The position numbers were made by a program, and so were the translations under genes. Positions 16,962-25,352 of a stretch of DNA of 64,000 nt are shown here, one piece after another. Every line of letters begins with the position of its first letter. Position 1 is the stretch's first letter. The stretch spans positions 310,001 through 374,000 of the forward strand of contig NZ_ANAH02000004.1 in NCBI RefSeq assembly GCF_000335475.2, given 5' to 3'. The notes beneath the pieces were generated by a model that had not been told where the DNA came from, made no database searches, and saw nothing but the letters and a program-made list of their open reading frames with translations. This stretch comes from Cystobacter fuscus DSM 2262 (GTDB taxonomy: Bacteria; Myxococcota; Myxococcia; Myxococcales; Myxococcaceae).

Positions 16962-17405
16962 ATGAAGAAGAGCACGCTCCTCGGCTTCCTCTTTGTCCTC
17001 CCCGTGATGATGCTCAGCACCTCCGCCCACGCCTTCGACATCAATGGGACGTACACCTCGGAGAACGGTGACTTCGTCCTGACGATCACCAGCTCCAACG
17101 ATTCGAACGGCAGCTTCTCCGGGACCTACGTCACCCACTACACCCCGGTCGGCGCGCTGAGCATCCCCGTCTCGGGGACCTTCCATTTCGTCGGCAACCC
17201 CAACGGAAGCCTGGTGCCGCTCGCCCTCACCTTCTCGGCGGTGATGCGGCCGGATGCAGGTAACTGGCCCTATGCCCTGGTGGACGCCTGGTCGGGCATC
17301 CTCACGCAGACCGGCAGCATCTCCGCGACGGGCGTGAGGACCTACCTGCCCGCGGGAGGCTCGGGTGTGACGTCGAGCCTCGGAAGCCATACCCTGGGCA
17401 ACTGA
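16962..17405 (+). CDS. Secreted avidin-like protein
   Basis: 147 residues from ATG 16962, with GGAAAGG ahead. A clear Sec signal peptide (KKSTLLGFLFVLPVMMLS, cleavage after AHA) targets it to the periplasm or outside. The mature chain reads FDINGTYTSENGDFVLTITS, GSFSGTYVTHY, VSGTFHFVGN, LALTFSAVMRP and VDAWSGILTQTGS, spaced like the eight-strand barrel of avidin/streptavidin (GxW/Y..., GTY, W-S-G). Tryptophans that contact biotin in streptavidin are only partly retained (one W in DAWSG, NGTY in place of GTW). Biotin binding is therefore possible but unproven. Confidence 0.5.
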   Translation: MKKSTLLGFLFVLPVMMLSTSAHAFDINGTYTSENGDFVLTITSSNDSNGSFSGTYVTHYTPVGALSIPVSGTFHFVGNPNGSLVPLALTFSAVMRPDAGNWPYALVDAWSGILTQTGSISATGVRTYLPAGGSGVTSSLGSHTLGN

Positions 17406-17435
17406 GCCGCGGACGTCACGCCTGTCTGGTTGGAA

Positions 17436-17458
17436 GCGGCGGGAAGCGAGCCCGCCGC
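17436..17458. repeat. Repeated hairpin, copy 1
   Basis: GCGGCGGG-AAGCGAG-CCCGCCGC forms a perfect eight-base stem with a seven-base loop. Near-identical hairpins with AAGCGAA loops occur at 24099-24118 and 26440-26462, all preceded by (T/C)(G/C)GAA. It sits 31 bases after the avidin-like gene and could also work as its terminator. Confidence 0.6.
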
Positions 17459-17505
17459 CTCGACTTCGTCTCAGGAAGGGGGCGAGCGCTTCGGTGCCCC
17501 AGAGT

Positions 17506-17586
17506 TCAACCGAGGAAGCGCCGCTCCCAGTGCCGCACGTCCTCGAGGGTGAACTCGAGATGACGGCCACGGTCCTCGTGATACAG
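17506..17586 (-). pseudogene. 3' end of a DUF3396 gene (duplicate fragment)
   Basis: On the minus strand this reads LYHEDRGRHLEFTLEDVRHW then ERRFLG and stop. It is almost identical to the last 27 codons of the intact DUF3396 gene at 28406 (LYHEERGRNLDFTLEDVRRW...). Only these 81 bases are present. It is evidence that a second DUF3396 gene once stood here and was deleted down to its tail. Confidence 0.75.
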
Positions 17587-17589
17587 AAC

Positions 17590-17916
17590 GTGCGCAGCAG
17601 CGACGGAATCACGCCGCTGCGGTCGTCCGTCGAGGATGGCAATCTAGACATGGCCTCGCTCCTCCTGGGCGCGGGGGCCACCAGGACAATCAACGACTGG
17701 GGCGGGCTACTCGGATTCACGGCGCTCGGGATTGCGATATGGCAGCTGGATATCCCGATGATGAAGCTGCTTCTCGACGCGGGCGCCGATCCAGAGGCCC
17801 CGGACGATTTTCGCGGGCCCACCCGCGAACGCCTTCCGCCGCGTGATGAGTCCAATTCCCAAGCATGGGACGCCGCGTTCGAGCTGCTCGGAGGCGCGAA
17901 GGGCCGCAACCCGTAG
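17590..17916 (+). pseudogene. Ankyrin-repeat protein fragment
   Basis: The frame reads SSDGITPLRSSVEDGNLDMA, SLLLGAGATRTINDWGGLLG, FTALGIAIWQLDIPMMKLLL and DAGADPEAPDD, that is roughly two ankyrin repeats. It then runs to a stop at 17916. The open frame extends upstream into the DUF3396 tail, which is antisense to it, so the true start is lost; the first internal ATG is in LDMASLLL. It is the 3' part of a gene that was joined to unrelated sequence. Confidence 0.55.
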
Positions 17917-17975
17917 AATGGAGGGCGCACTCCTCCGGCTCACGGCAGGTGCCGCTCTGGACAACCACGAGGAAC

Positions 17976-18245
17976 TCAACCCCTTCGCGATGGAGCGGCA
18001 ACCGGTAGAGCGAGCGCGTCGCGGTCATGAAGAGCACGTCGCGGAGGGGGCCTCCGCGGGCCTCGCTCGCGCACGTAGCGGAAGTGGGTGAAGACCCGGC
18101 CGACCCCGCGCAGGATCGCGGCCACGATGGCGCGACCCTCGTACGGGCGGAACGCGACGGGGCTGCGGAACACGACGTCGTCGGCGAGCAGGTCGCCGAG
18201 GGCGGCGAAGTCACCCGCCTCGACGGCGGCACGGAACTCGAGCAT
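17976..18245 (-). pseudogene. SnoaL/NTF2-like small protein, probably frameshifted
   Basis: ATG 18245 follows AGGAG at seven bases. The first 60 residues (MLEFRAAVEAGDFAALGDLL, ADDVVFRSPVAFRPYEGRAI, VAAILRGVGRVFTHFRYVRE) are a typical SnoaL-like NTF2 fold. After about 18065 the frame turns into a Pro/Arg-rich run, while another frame there reads LRDVLFMTATRSLYRL and GVEFLVVV. A frameshift near 18065 is likely, so the C-terminal half is lost or shifted. Function unknown; these folds bind or isomerise small molecules. Confidence 0.45.
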
Positions 18246-18292
18246 GTGGACTCCTGTGATGGGATGGCGGGGTTTGCCAGCAGCGTGGCGGG

Positions 18293-21200
18293 TTATGTGA
18301 GGGGCAGCTCGAGGGTGGCCGTGGCTCCCTTGCCCAGCCCCTCGCTTTCTAGGGAGAGGGTGCCTCCGAGCATCTTCGCCGCGAGCGCGCTGGAGTGCAG
18401 GCCCAGGCCATGTCCCCCCTCCCGGGTCGTGAAGCCCTGGGAGAAGAGCCGCTCGCGCAGCTCCGGAGCGATGCCCATGCCGTTGTCCACGAGCTGGATC
18501 CGGGCCCTGTTGCCCTCTACCCCGAGCTGGACGTGCAGGTGGCGCCGCCGCGGGGGGAGGGCGAGCATGGCGTTCTTGGCGTTGCTGATGAGATTGACGA
18601 GGATCTGCACCACCTTGTGCTTGTCGAGCCGCACCCTGGGCAGGGGCGGGAGTTCCCGGGTGAGGGTGATGCCGTTGCGTTGGAGGGAGGGCAGCTGGAT
18701 GCTCAGGGCATCGTCGATGAGCCGTGGGAGATCGCACTCCTCGAGGACGAGCGTGTTGCGCGCATAGGTCTGCTGGATCTGGACGATGGCGCGGATGTGC
18801 TCGATGTGCTTGCCCATGGCGCCCATGCTCTCCTGGAGCGCCTTCTGCTCACGGAGCAGCTCGTCGCCGAGCGTGGAGAGATAGGCCGGCAGCTGGGTTC
18901 CGCGCGGATCGCGGGTGAGGAAGTCCGCCAGCCCATCGGCGTGCTTCTCGAGGAGGGTGCTGGCCTGCTTGACCCGGCCCACGCGCGAGGCAGTCACCGC
19001 CTCGACCATGGTCTGGAGGTTGATGACGGCACTGGTGAGGACGTTGCCGACGTTGTGCAGCACGTTGGCGGCGACTTCGGCCATGCCGGCCCCGCGCGCG
19101 GAGTCCACCAGGCGGGCCTGGGCCTGCTTGAGCTCGCGCGTGCGCTCCTCCACCCGCCGCTCCAGCTCGTCATTGGCACCGCGCAGCGCGGCCTCCGCCC
19201 GCTGGACCTCGGCGTAGAGCTGGGCGTTCTCGATGGAGATGGCGGCCTGGGAGGCGAGGTGTTCGAGCAGGGTGAGGCGGGAGGGGGTGAAGGCGTTGGT
19301 GGCCAGTCCGTTCTCCAGGTACAGCACGCCGCGGAAGTCCTCCTGGCGCAGCAGGGGCAGGCAGAGCACGGAGCGGGCGCCGCCGTGCTCAAGCCAGGGA
19401 TCGGACGAGAAGGGATGGGGCTGGGAGGCATCGCCGATGAGCACGTGCTCGCGGGTCCTCCTGACGTAGGAGATGAGCGTCCAGGGCAGCCGGGACTCGT
19501 CGGGCTGGGGGACGGCGTCCTCTGGCGAAGTGCCCGCGATGGCGACCACGCAGAGCGTGTCGCCGCGAGGCAGCAACAGGGCGCCGCGCTGGGCCCCGGC
19601 GTTCTCGATGGCGGCGCGCAGCAGCGTGGCCGCCAGCCGCTCGAGGACGATCTCGCTGGAGATGGCCTGCTGGGCCTTGACCACGGTGAGCGCGTCGATC
19701 TGCGTGGAGTCCGTATCGGTGGCCTTCTCCGCGGGTGACAGGGAGGCGGCCAGGTGGGGCCACTCGGAGTCCAGGTGCTTCACCTTGCCCCTGGCGCCCC
19801 AGCGCAGCCAGGCCTCCCGGGCCCTGCGGGCGGAGGTGTCGGCGAGGCTCGGCACCTTCCGCTCGTACAAGAAACGGGCGGCGAGTTCGCTGGCCAGGGC
19901 GACGTTCTGGATGAAGCCGTGCTCCTGGGCGGACTGGTGCGCTTCCTCGTAGGCGCGCAGGGCCTCGCCTTCCCGGTCCGTGATGCGGGCCAGCTCCGCG
20001 GACACCATCCGCTCGGGGGCGCGGAAGGTCGCGGGCTGGTGGCTGGCCCATTCGGCGAGCTGTTGCTGGTGCTCGCGGAGGGCCGTCAGGGCCTGGGGCC
20101 GTTCCTCGGGTGCCATCTTCCCGTAGCAGGCCGCCAGGGTCAGGGCGCGGAAGAGGTGGAAGTCCAGGAGCTGGATCTGCCCGAGCGAGGACCAGGTCAG
20201 CTCGGCGGCCCGGGCCCCCGCCTCGCGCGCCTCGGTCCAGGCGCCACTCAGGAAGCGCGCCTGCATCTTGAGGAGCCAATACCAGCACCGCATGGTGCTC
20301 ATCCGGGCGGGAGTCAGCCCGGCCTCGAAGGACTTCTCGTCGAAGTCCTCCCCATTGAGCGAGCCGAAGGACGGGGAGAGGCCGCGCAGCTGCTGCACGT
20401 AGCGCTGCATGTGGAGCAGGACGGACTGCATGTCCGGGAAGCCCGTCTTGCGCAGGAAGGCCAGCCGCGCAACCGACTCCAGGTAGACCTCCTCCAGGTC
20501 GTGCCCCAGGGTGAGCCGGAGCGAGACGATGTGGCTGCAGCAGAAGCTCGCGATCTGGTGCTCACTGGCCTGGAGCGAGTGGTGGAAGCCCCGGCGCACC
20601 AGCTCCAGGTTGTCTGGGAGGGGCTGGGTCCAGTTGTTGATGACCTCCTGGATGTAGAGGATCCTGCCGCGGATGGCGGACAGGTCGTAGCGCTCGACGA
20701 TGGCCCAGGCGAGCTGGCCGAAGGCATGGGCTTCCCGGTACCGCTTGAAGGTGGGGCCCAGCACCACGCCGTACCAGGCATACCCGTGCGCGGACGAGGC
20801 GTTGTTGCCGTGGCGGATGCACAGGGAAATCATCCGGCACACGATGACGATGAGCAGGTGGTGGTTGGTGAAGTACGCGGGCGCGGTCAGGGAGCCGAGC
20901 ACGCTGAGCACCGCCTCCATGTCCGGATCCGTCATGCGCGGCAGGTCGACGAGCTTCTCGATGGGGCGCTCTCCCAGCAGGGCCCACACCTCCTCGTTGG
21001 CGGCCACGACCTCCTCCCAGGTCGGGCGCGGGGAGAGGGGCAGGTCCATCTGGGCGAGGCACTCCACGAGGCAGGCCATGGCCTGGGGGATCTCACCGGC
21101 GGCGACGTGGAGGTGGCTCCTCAAGCGGTAGACGGCCGCCGTGTCCGCGCGGGAGCGGGCCCGGGGCCGGAGCTCCTCCACCAGCCGACGTGCCTCGGCG

Positions 21201-23572
21201 GCGTTCCCGCTCATGAACTCGCAGGTGGCCCGGTCGAGCTGGACTTTGAAGGCCAGGCCGGGCTCGGTCTCCCAGGGGTCTGCCGGGAGCAGCTGGAAGG
21301 CCGTGGTGAGATAGGCGACGGCGGAGCGGAACGCGGTGGAGTCCTTGGCCTTGCGTCCGGCCTCGGCGTTCAGGCGCGCCACGCGCAGCCGCTCCTCGGC
21401 GCTCTCCATCAGCTCCACTCCGGCGCTGAAATGGCTCACGACGTCGAAGAGCCTCTCCCGCACCGCTTCCGGCGGCAGGCTCTCCAACAGCCACCGGCCG
21501 ATGCGCAGGTGGACGGCCTTGCGCTCCTGCTCGGGGACGAGGGCGTGCGCCGCCTGCTGGATGCGGTCGTGGAGGAAGCGGTACTGCTCCGGACTGGCAC
21601 GCACCAGCAGGCCTTCCCGGAGCGCGGGCTCCAGACGCTGTTCCACCGCGGAGGGCTCCGGCAGGTGGGAGAGGAAGCCGAGCATCTGGAGCGGGAACGA
21701 GTTGCCGACACAGGCCGCGAGCCACAGCAGGTGCTGGGTGCCCAGGGGCAGCTGGCGCAGCTTGCCGGCCATGAAGTCGACGACGTTGTCGGAGTAGCCC
21801 CGGGCCCGGGTGGCCTCGGCGTTCCAGGACCAGGGGCCTTCGGGGGCGCGGACCAGGAGCCCGTCCTGGTTGAGCGTCCGCAGGAACTGCAAGAGGAAGA
21901 AGGGGTTGCCTCCGGTCTTCTCGCGAGCCAATGCCGAGAGCGGCTCGATGACCTCCGCCCCTGCTCCGGGGAGCGTGTCGGCGACGAGCTGCCGCACCTC
22001 GTCGAGGCTCAGCGGCCCGAGCTGGAGGGCGGTCACCCGCGCACCGGCCTTGCGCATCCCCTCCAGGGTCGTCGTCAACGGGTGGGCGGGGCCGACCTCG
22101 TTGTCGCGGTAGGCCCCGATGAGCAGGACCGGGGGGGTCTCCGGGTGGCAGAGCAGGTGATGGAGGAACTGGAGGCTGGCCAGGTCCGCCCACTGGAGGT
22201 CATCCATGAAGAGGACGAGGGGGTGCTCGGGCGTGGCGAAGACACCGAGGAACGTGCGGAAGACGCGGTGGAAGCGGTGCTGGGCCTCGGAGGGAGGCAG
22301 CTCCTGGACCGGGGGCTGCTCGCCGACGACGAGTCCGAGCCGGGGCATCACGTCCACGAGCACCTGGCCCTGTCCCTCCCAGGCCTCGTTCAGGTGCTTG
22401 CTCCAGCGGGCCAGCTCCTCGTCGGTGCTCGCCAGCAGCTGTTGCGTCAGGCCGCGGATGGCCTGGGCCAGGGTGGCGTAGGGGATGTCCTGCTGGAACT
22501 GCTCGAACTTGCCGCCGAGGAAGAAGCCGCGCTGGCGCACCACGGGCTTGTGCAGCTCGTTGACCAGGGCGGATTTGCCGCTGCCGGAGTACCCGTGGAC
22601 CAGGAGGAGCTCGGGCCGTCCGTTGCGCGCCACGCGCTCGAGGCCCTGGCGCAGGGCCGCGGCCTCGGCACCCCGCCCATAGAGGCGTTGGGGGAGCTGG
22701 AAGTGGATGGGGTAGTCGTGCACTCCGAGGGGAAAGTCCTCGTGCGCGCCCCGGCGCAGGTTGTCCCGGCACCGCTCGAGATCCGCGACGAGTCCGTCGG
22801 CGCTCTGGTAGCGCTCCTCGGCGACCTTGGCCAGCAGCTTGAGGACGATGGCGGAGAGAACGGGAGGCAGCTCCGGCACCCGCTCCAGCGGTGGCTGGGG
22901 CGCTTGCGCCATGTGCGCATGGAACCACTCGAGGGCGTCGTGCCCGTGAAAGGGGCGGCTGCCGGTCAGCAGCTCGTAGAGGGTGACACCCAGCGAGTAG
23001 AGGTCGGTGCGGTAGTCCACCGGGCGGTTCATGCGCCCCGTCTGCTCGGGGGACATGTAGGCCAGGGTGCCCTCGATGAGCGAGACGGGGGCCGCATCCA
23101 CGTGCTCGACGAGCTGAAGGGTGGCGGTGCCGAAGTCGATGAGCCAGGTGTCGCCCGAGGGGGTGACGATGATGTTGGAGGGCTTGAGATCCTTGTGGAT
23201 GACACCGCGGCGGTGGATCTCGGCCAGGGTGGCGGTCAGGGAGAGGGCCAGGTCCAGGGCGCGGGCCACCTCGAAGGGGCGGCCGGTGAGCTCCGACAGG
23301 GGAGTGCCCTCCACCGCCTCCAACAGAAGTACCGGGCGCTCCTGGAACCGCTCGCAGGCATGGACGCGGGTGACCCCGCGCACGTCCCGGATCCGCTGGA
23401 GGATGCTGAACTCACGACGGTAGCGCTCGAACTCTCGTGGGCCCAGGAAGGTGGCTACGGGCGTCTTGAGGATGAGGGGGAGGCCATCGGCATCGCGCAC
23501 CGCGTGGAAGAGCAGGTTGGTGCTAGTAGGCTTGATGGCCCCTCGAAGGGTGTAGCCAGGAAGATGCAACAT
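18293..23572 (-). CDS. Ser/Thr kinase-AAA ATPase-GAF-histidine kinase fusion
   Basis: 1759 residues from ATG 23572, preceded by AAGG. Residues ~1-270 form a kinase-like domain with K36 (LILK), HKDLKPSN and DFG at 146-148, but the glycine loop is weak. Residues ~295-560 are an AAA/STAND ATPase with GYSGSGKSALVN (327-338). A long TPR-like helical region follows. A GAF domain appears near VVKAQQAISSEIVLERLAAT, then a phospho-acceptor block AANVLHNVGNVLTSAVINLQ. The end is a HATPase (DNGMGIAPELRERLFSQGFT, HGLGLHSSALAAKMLGG). Such trifunctional sensors are characteristic of myxobacteria, other bacteria with multi-domain kinases, and cyanobacteria. No response regulator is adjacent. Confidence 0.9.
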   Translation of the reverse strand: MLHLPGYTLRGAIKPTSTNLLFHAVRDADGLPLILKTPVATFLGPREFERYRREFSILQRIRDVRGVTRVHACERFQERPVLLLEAVEGTPLSELTGRPFEVARALDLALSLTATLAEIHRRGVIHKDLKPSNIIVTPSGDTWLIDFGTATLQLVEHVDAAPVSLIEGTLAYMSPEQTGRMNRPVDYRTDLYSLGVTLYELLTGSRPFHGHDALEWFHAHMAQAPQPPLERVPELPPVLSAIVLKLLAKVAEERYQSADGLVADLERCRDNLRRGAHEDFPLGVHDYPIHFQLPQRLYGRGAEAAALRQGLERVARNGRPELLLVHGYSGSGKSALVNELHKPVVRQRGFFLGGKFEQFQQDIPYATLAQAIRGLTQQLLASTDEELARWSKHLNEAWEGQGQVLVDVMPRLGLVVGEQPPVQELPPSEAQHRFHRVFRTFLGVFATPEHPLVLFMDDLQWADLASLQFLHHLLCHPETPPVLLIGAYRDNEVGPAHPLTTTLEGMRKAGARVTALQLGPLSLDEVRQLVADTLPGAGAEVIEPLSALAREKTGGNPFFLLQFLRTLNQDGLLVRAPEGPWSWNAEATRARGYSDNVVDFMAGKLRQLPLGTQHLLWLAACVGNSFPLQMLGFLSHLPEPSAVEQRLEPALREGLLVRASPEQYRFLHDRIQQAAHALVPEQERKAVHLRIGRWLLESLPPEAVRERLFDVVSHFSAGVELMESAEERLRVARLNAEAGRKAKDSTAFRSAVAYLTTAFQLLPADPWETEPGLAFKVQLDRATCEFMSGNAAEARRLVEELRPRARSRADTAAVYRLRSHLHVAAGEIPQAMACLVECLAQMDLPLSPRPTWEEVVAANEEVWALLGERPIEKLVDLPRMTDPDMEAVLSVLGSLTAPAYFTNHHLLIVIVCRMISLCIRHGNNASSAHGYAWYGVVLGPTFKRYREAHAFGQLAWAIVERYDLSAIRGRILYIQEVINNWTQPLPDNLELVRRGFHHSLQASEHQIASFCCSHIVSLRLTLGHDLEEVYLESVARLAFLRKTGFPDMQSVLLHMQRYVQQLRGLSPSFGSLNGEDFDEKSFEAGLTPARMSTMRCWYWLLKMQARFLSGAWTEAREAGARAAELTWSSLGQIQLLDFHLFRALTLAACYGKMAPEERPQALTALREHQQQLAEWASHQPATFRAPERMVSAELARITDREGEALRAYEEAHQSAQEHGFIQNVALASELAARFLYERKVPSLADTSARRAREAWLRWGARGKVKHLDSEWPHLAASLSPAEKATDTDSTQIDALTVVKAQQAISSEIVLERLAATLLRAAIENAGAQRGALLLPRGDTLCVVAIAGTSPEDAVPQPDESRLPWTLISYVRRTREHVLIGDASQPHPFSSDPWLEHGGARSVLCLPLLRQEDFRGVLYLENGLATNAFTPSRLTLLEHLASQAAISIENAQLYAEVQRAEAALRGANDELERRVEERTRELKQAQARLVDSARGAGMAEVAANVLHNVGNVLTSAVINLQTMVEAVTASRVGRVKQASTLLEKHADGLADFLTRDPRGTQLPAYLSTLGDELLREQKALQESMGAMGKHIEHIRAIVQIQQTYARNTLVLEECDLPRLIDDALSIQLPSLQRNGITLTRELPPLPRVRLDKHKVVQILVNLISNAKNAMLALPPRRRHLHVQLGVEGNRARIQLVDNGMGIAPELRERLFSQGFTTREGGHGLGLHSSALAAKMLGGTLSLESEGLGKGATATLELPLT

Positions 23573-23920
23573 GCCTTGATGGAACAACGCGGGCCCGGGA
23601 CAGGAGGGAGCGACCTGGAGGCAGCCGGCCGTCCGCCATCTTCGCCGCGAACGCAACCGTCAGGTGGGCTGGCCTATTGCGGACAGAGCCGCTTGCTCGT
23701 CTACACCACCGACTTCGCCACGCACTGCTGGAGCAGTCATCACCTACCGGGAGGCAAGCCTCTCCGGCTGAGGCTTCACACCGTTGCGTCCAACTCCTCC
23801 GGCGCGATCTTGATCGGGGCATGCAGCTGCATGTCCTCGAAGCCCTCGAACTGGAGGGTCAGGGTGCAGGGCGCCGCCAGGAGCGTGTCTTCCCGATGCC
23901 TTCGTAGGCGATGCTCCAAG

Positions 23921-24062
23921 CCGGACGAGGCGAAGCAACTGTTCGACGCGGCGGAGCGGACGTGGGGTCCGGTCACGGTGCTGGTGAACAACGCGGGGGT
24001 GGGGCAGCGCCTGGAGACGATCGCGAAGACGGACGACGCCCTCTACGAGCGCATCACCCGAG
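23921..24062 (+). pseudogene. Internal fragment of a short-chain dehydrogenase
   Basis: The frame reads DEAKQLFDAAERTWGPVTVL, VNNAGVGQRLETIAKTDDAL and YERIT. This is the NNAG region of a classical SDR. No TGxxxGIG cofactor motif and no YxxxK catalytic pair are present, and the text on both sides is unrelated, so it is a ~140-base dead piece. Confidence 0.7.
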
Positions 24063-24098
24063 GCCGCGCTCAGCGCGCGGAGACGGGCAATATTGGAA

Positions 24099-24118
24099 GC
24101 GGCGGGAAGCGAACCCGC
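24099..24118. repeat. Repeated hairpin, copy 2
   Basis: GCGGCGGG-AAGCGAA-CCCGC, with five of the eight stem pairs kept. It is preceded by TTGGAA, exactly as in copy 1 at 17436. It lies between the SDR and the IS91-like fragments. Confidence 0.6.
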
Positions 24119-24613
24119 GCTGGGCGGTGCGAAAACTCTAGCAGATTCGCGCCCTTACCTCGTAACCGTCCGGAATGCTTGGGAGTCGATATCCCGCCGC
24201 GTCCCACCCTGTCCCGCCCCGTTCCAGGTCATTCCGCATGTTCATGCGACATACGCGCGACATGGCGAGGGTGTGCTGCCCACCGTTGGGCTGTTCAGAA
24301 CTGAGTGGCTTGCCGCGCCCTTGGCCGTTCTGAATGTGCAGCTCGCTCCCAGTGCCCTTCCTTGCCGGAATTCTACCCACAGCACCCGCATACCCGGCCC
24401 GCGCACCTCAAGCGGAGCCCTCGGCCGTTGGGGCATGCTTTGACGCGCCATGCATTGAAGGAATTGCGTGAGCAGTACCGGGCTTTCGTCGCGGCGATCC
24501 GAGAGGCGGCCGCGCGGTGGAAGCTGGGAGACTTCTCAGCCCCCTTTCCTCTTTTCTCCTTCCCGCCTCGGGTTGTGCCGGGCCGCGTTGCTCGAATTCT
24601 TTGACACCCTCTC

Positions 24614-24736
24614 GTGCCTCTCGGGGCCAACACGCACCTTCACGCGAACGACAGGCAGGCGCTGGAGCGGCTGTGCCGCTATGGAGCACGTGGATCGTTG
24701 GCGCTGGTGCGTTTGTCACGAGCGGAGGACGGCCTT
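24614..24736 (+). pseudogene. IS91-like transposase, internal fragment
   Basis: The frame from 24614 encodes PLGANTHLHANDRQALERLC and RYGARGSLALVRLSRAEDG. LHANDR.ALERLCRYGARG...LSRAEDG is a conserved block of IS91-type transposases just after the catalytic core. It is not continuous with the C-terminal piece at 13629, which lies about 11 kb away in the opposite orientation. It stops at the 3' end of the next gene. Confidence 0.65.
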
Positions 24737-25190
24737 AAGGCTGTGCCTTGACCGGCATCCGAAAGGGCGCGCCGAGCCGGTTGAAGGCGTTCATCGCGGC
24801 GATCGCGATCGTGAGATCGACGAGATCCTTCGGCTCGAACGCAGCGGCTGCCGCGGCATAGGCTTCGTCGGAGGCATGAGTTTCGCTGACTCGCGTCACT
24901 TCTTCCGCCCATGCGAGCGCCGCGCGATACTGCGGTGGGAACAAGTGCGGCACTTCAGCCCAAACCGGTACGAGCGCCACCTTGTCCACTGGCATGGTCT
25001 TGAGCAGGTCGCGCGTGTGCAGATCGATGCAATGCGCGCAGCCGTTAATCTGGGACACCCGCAGGAACACCAGATGGATCATTTCCTCCGGCAGGTTGGT
25101 GCCGGTGGCGACATAATGATGCACACCGAACAGCGCCTGCGCTCCTTTCGGCGCCACTTCGTGCCAGACCAGCCTCTTGATCTCGTTCAT
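24735..25190 (-). CDS. Carboxymuconolactone decarboxylase family protein
   Basis: 151 residues from ATG 25190. The AhpD-like catalytic motif NGCAHCIDLHTRDL (CxxC with following His) is intact, preceded by EEMIHLVFLRVSQI. The protein is likely a peroxidase-like, disulfide-active enzyme in the AhpD/CMD superfamily. It is divergent from an ECF41 sigma gene, the standard partner arrangement for this sigma group. Base content and codon use are less GC-biased than those of the surrounding genes, which suggests the pair was acquired by transfer. A matching ECF41 promoter lies upstream. Confidence 0.9.
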   Translation of the reverse strand: MNEIKRLVWHEVAPKGAQALFGVHHYVATGTNLPEEMIHLVFLRVSQINGCAHCIDLHTRDLLKTMPVDKVALVPVWAEVPHLFPPQYRAALAWAEEVTRVSETHASDEAYAAAAAAFEPKDLVDLTIAIAAMNAFNRLGAPFRMPVKAQP

Positions 25191-25235
25191 GCCTGCTTCC
25201 TTTGTCAGCGGCGTCCAAGCGACGCTCGCTGCATT

Positions 25236-25263
25236 GACGAAGCGGGCCGTCCGTTGTGTGACA
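25236..25263 (-). promoter_or_regulatory. ECF41-type promoter for the decarboxylase gene
   Basis: On the minus strand the sequence is TGTCACA (25263-25257), 17 bases, then CGTC (25239-25236). The published ECF41 consensus is TGTCACA, 16 bases, CGTC. It precedes the start at 25190 by ~45 bases, so the leader is short. Confidence 0.65.
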
Positions 25264-25296
25264 CGCCGTGGAAAATTTTCGATCAGCGTGCGATCG

Positions 25297-25323
25297 TGTC
25301 ACAATGTGGCGGGCTGACTCGCC
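25297..25323 (+). promoter_or_regulatory. ECF41-type promoter for the sigma gene
   Basis: TGTCACA at 25297-25303, exactly 16 bases, then CGCC at 25320-25323 (consensus CGTC). It lies ~30 bases ahead of the start at 25353. Together with the minus-strand site it indicates divergent, autoregulated expression. Confidence 0.6.
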
Positions 25324-25352
25324 ACATCAGCAAATCCAAAGAGGAGCCGTGA

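Larger units (their letters stand above)
23573..24734. other. Gene-poor debris region
   Basis: About 1.1 kb between the large kinase and the decarboxylase gene without any intact gene. It contains an SDR fragment, a repeated hairpin and an IS91-like fragment listed separately. A minus-strand frame ending at 23776 reads TLLAAPCTLTLQFEGFEDMQ and LHAPIKIAPEEL, which may be the tail of another lost gene. A plus-strand frame at ~24450-24600 (KELREQYRAFVAAIREAAAR) may be a second transposase-like remnant. Confidence 0.6.

Noticed and set aside
24060-24160. Possible functional tRNA gene on the minus strand around the hairpin copy
   Set aside because: A T-arm-like hairpin is present, but no matching 5' acceptor, D-arm or anticodon arm can be drawn and the T-loop lacks A58.
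19754-24304. Plus-strand open frame of 1516 codons opposite the large kinase gene
   Set aside because: It is the shadow of a real minus-strand gene with full kinase, ATPase and HATPase motifs; only its end contains the SDR fragment.
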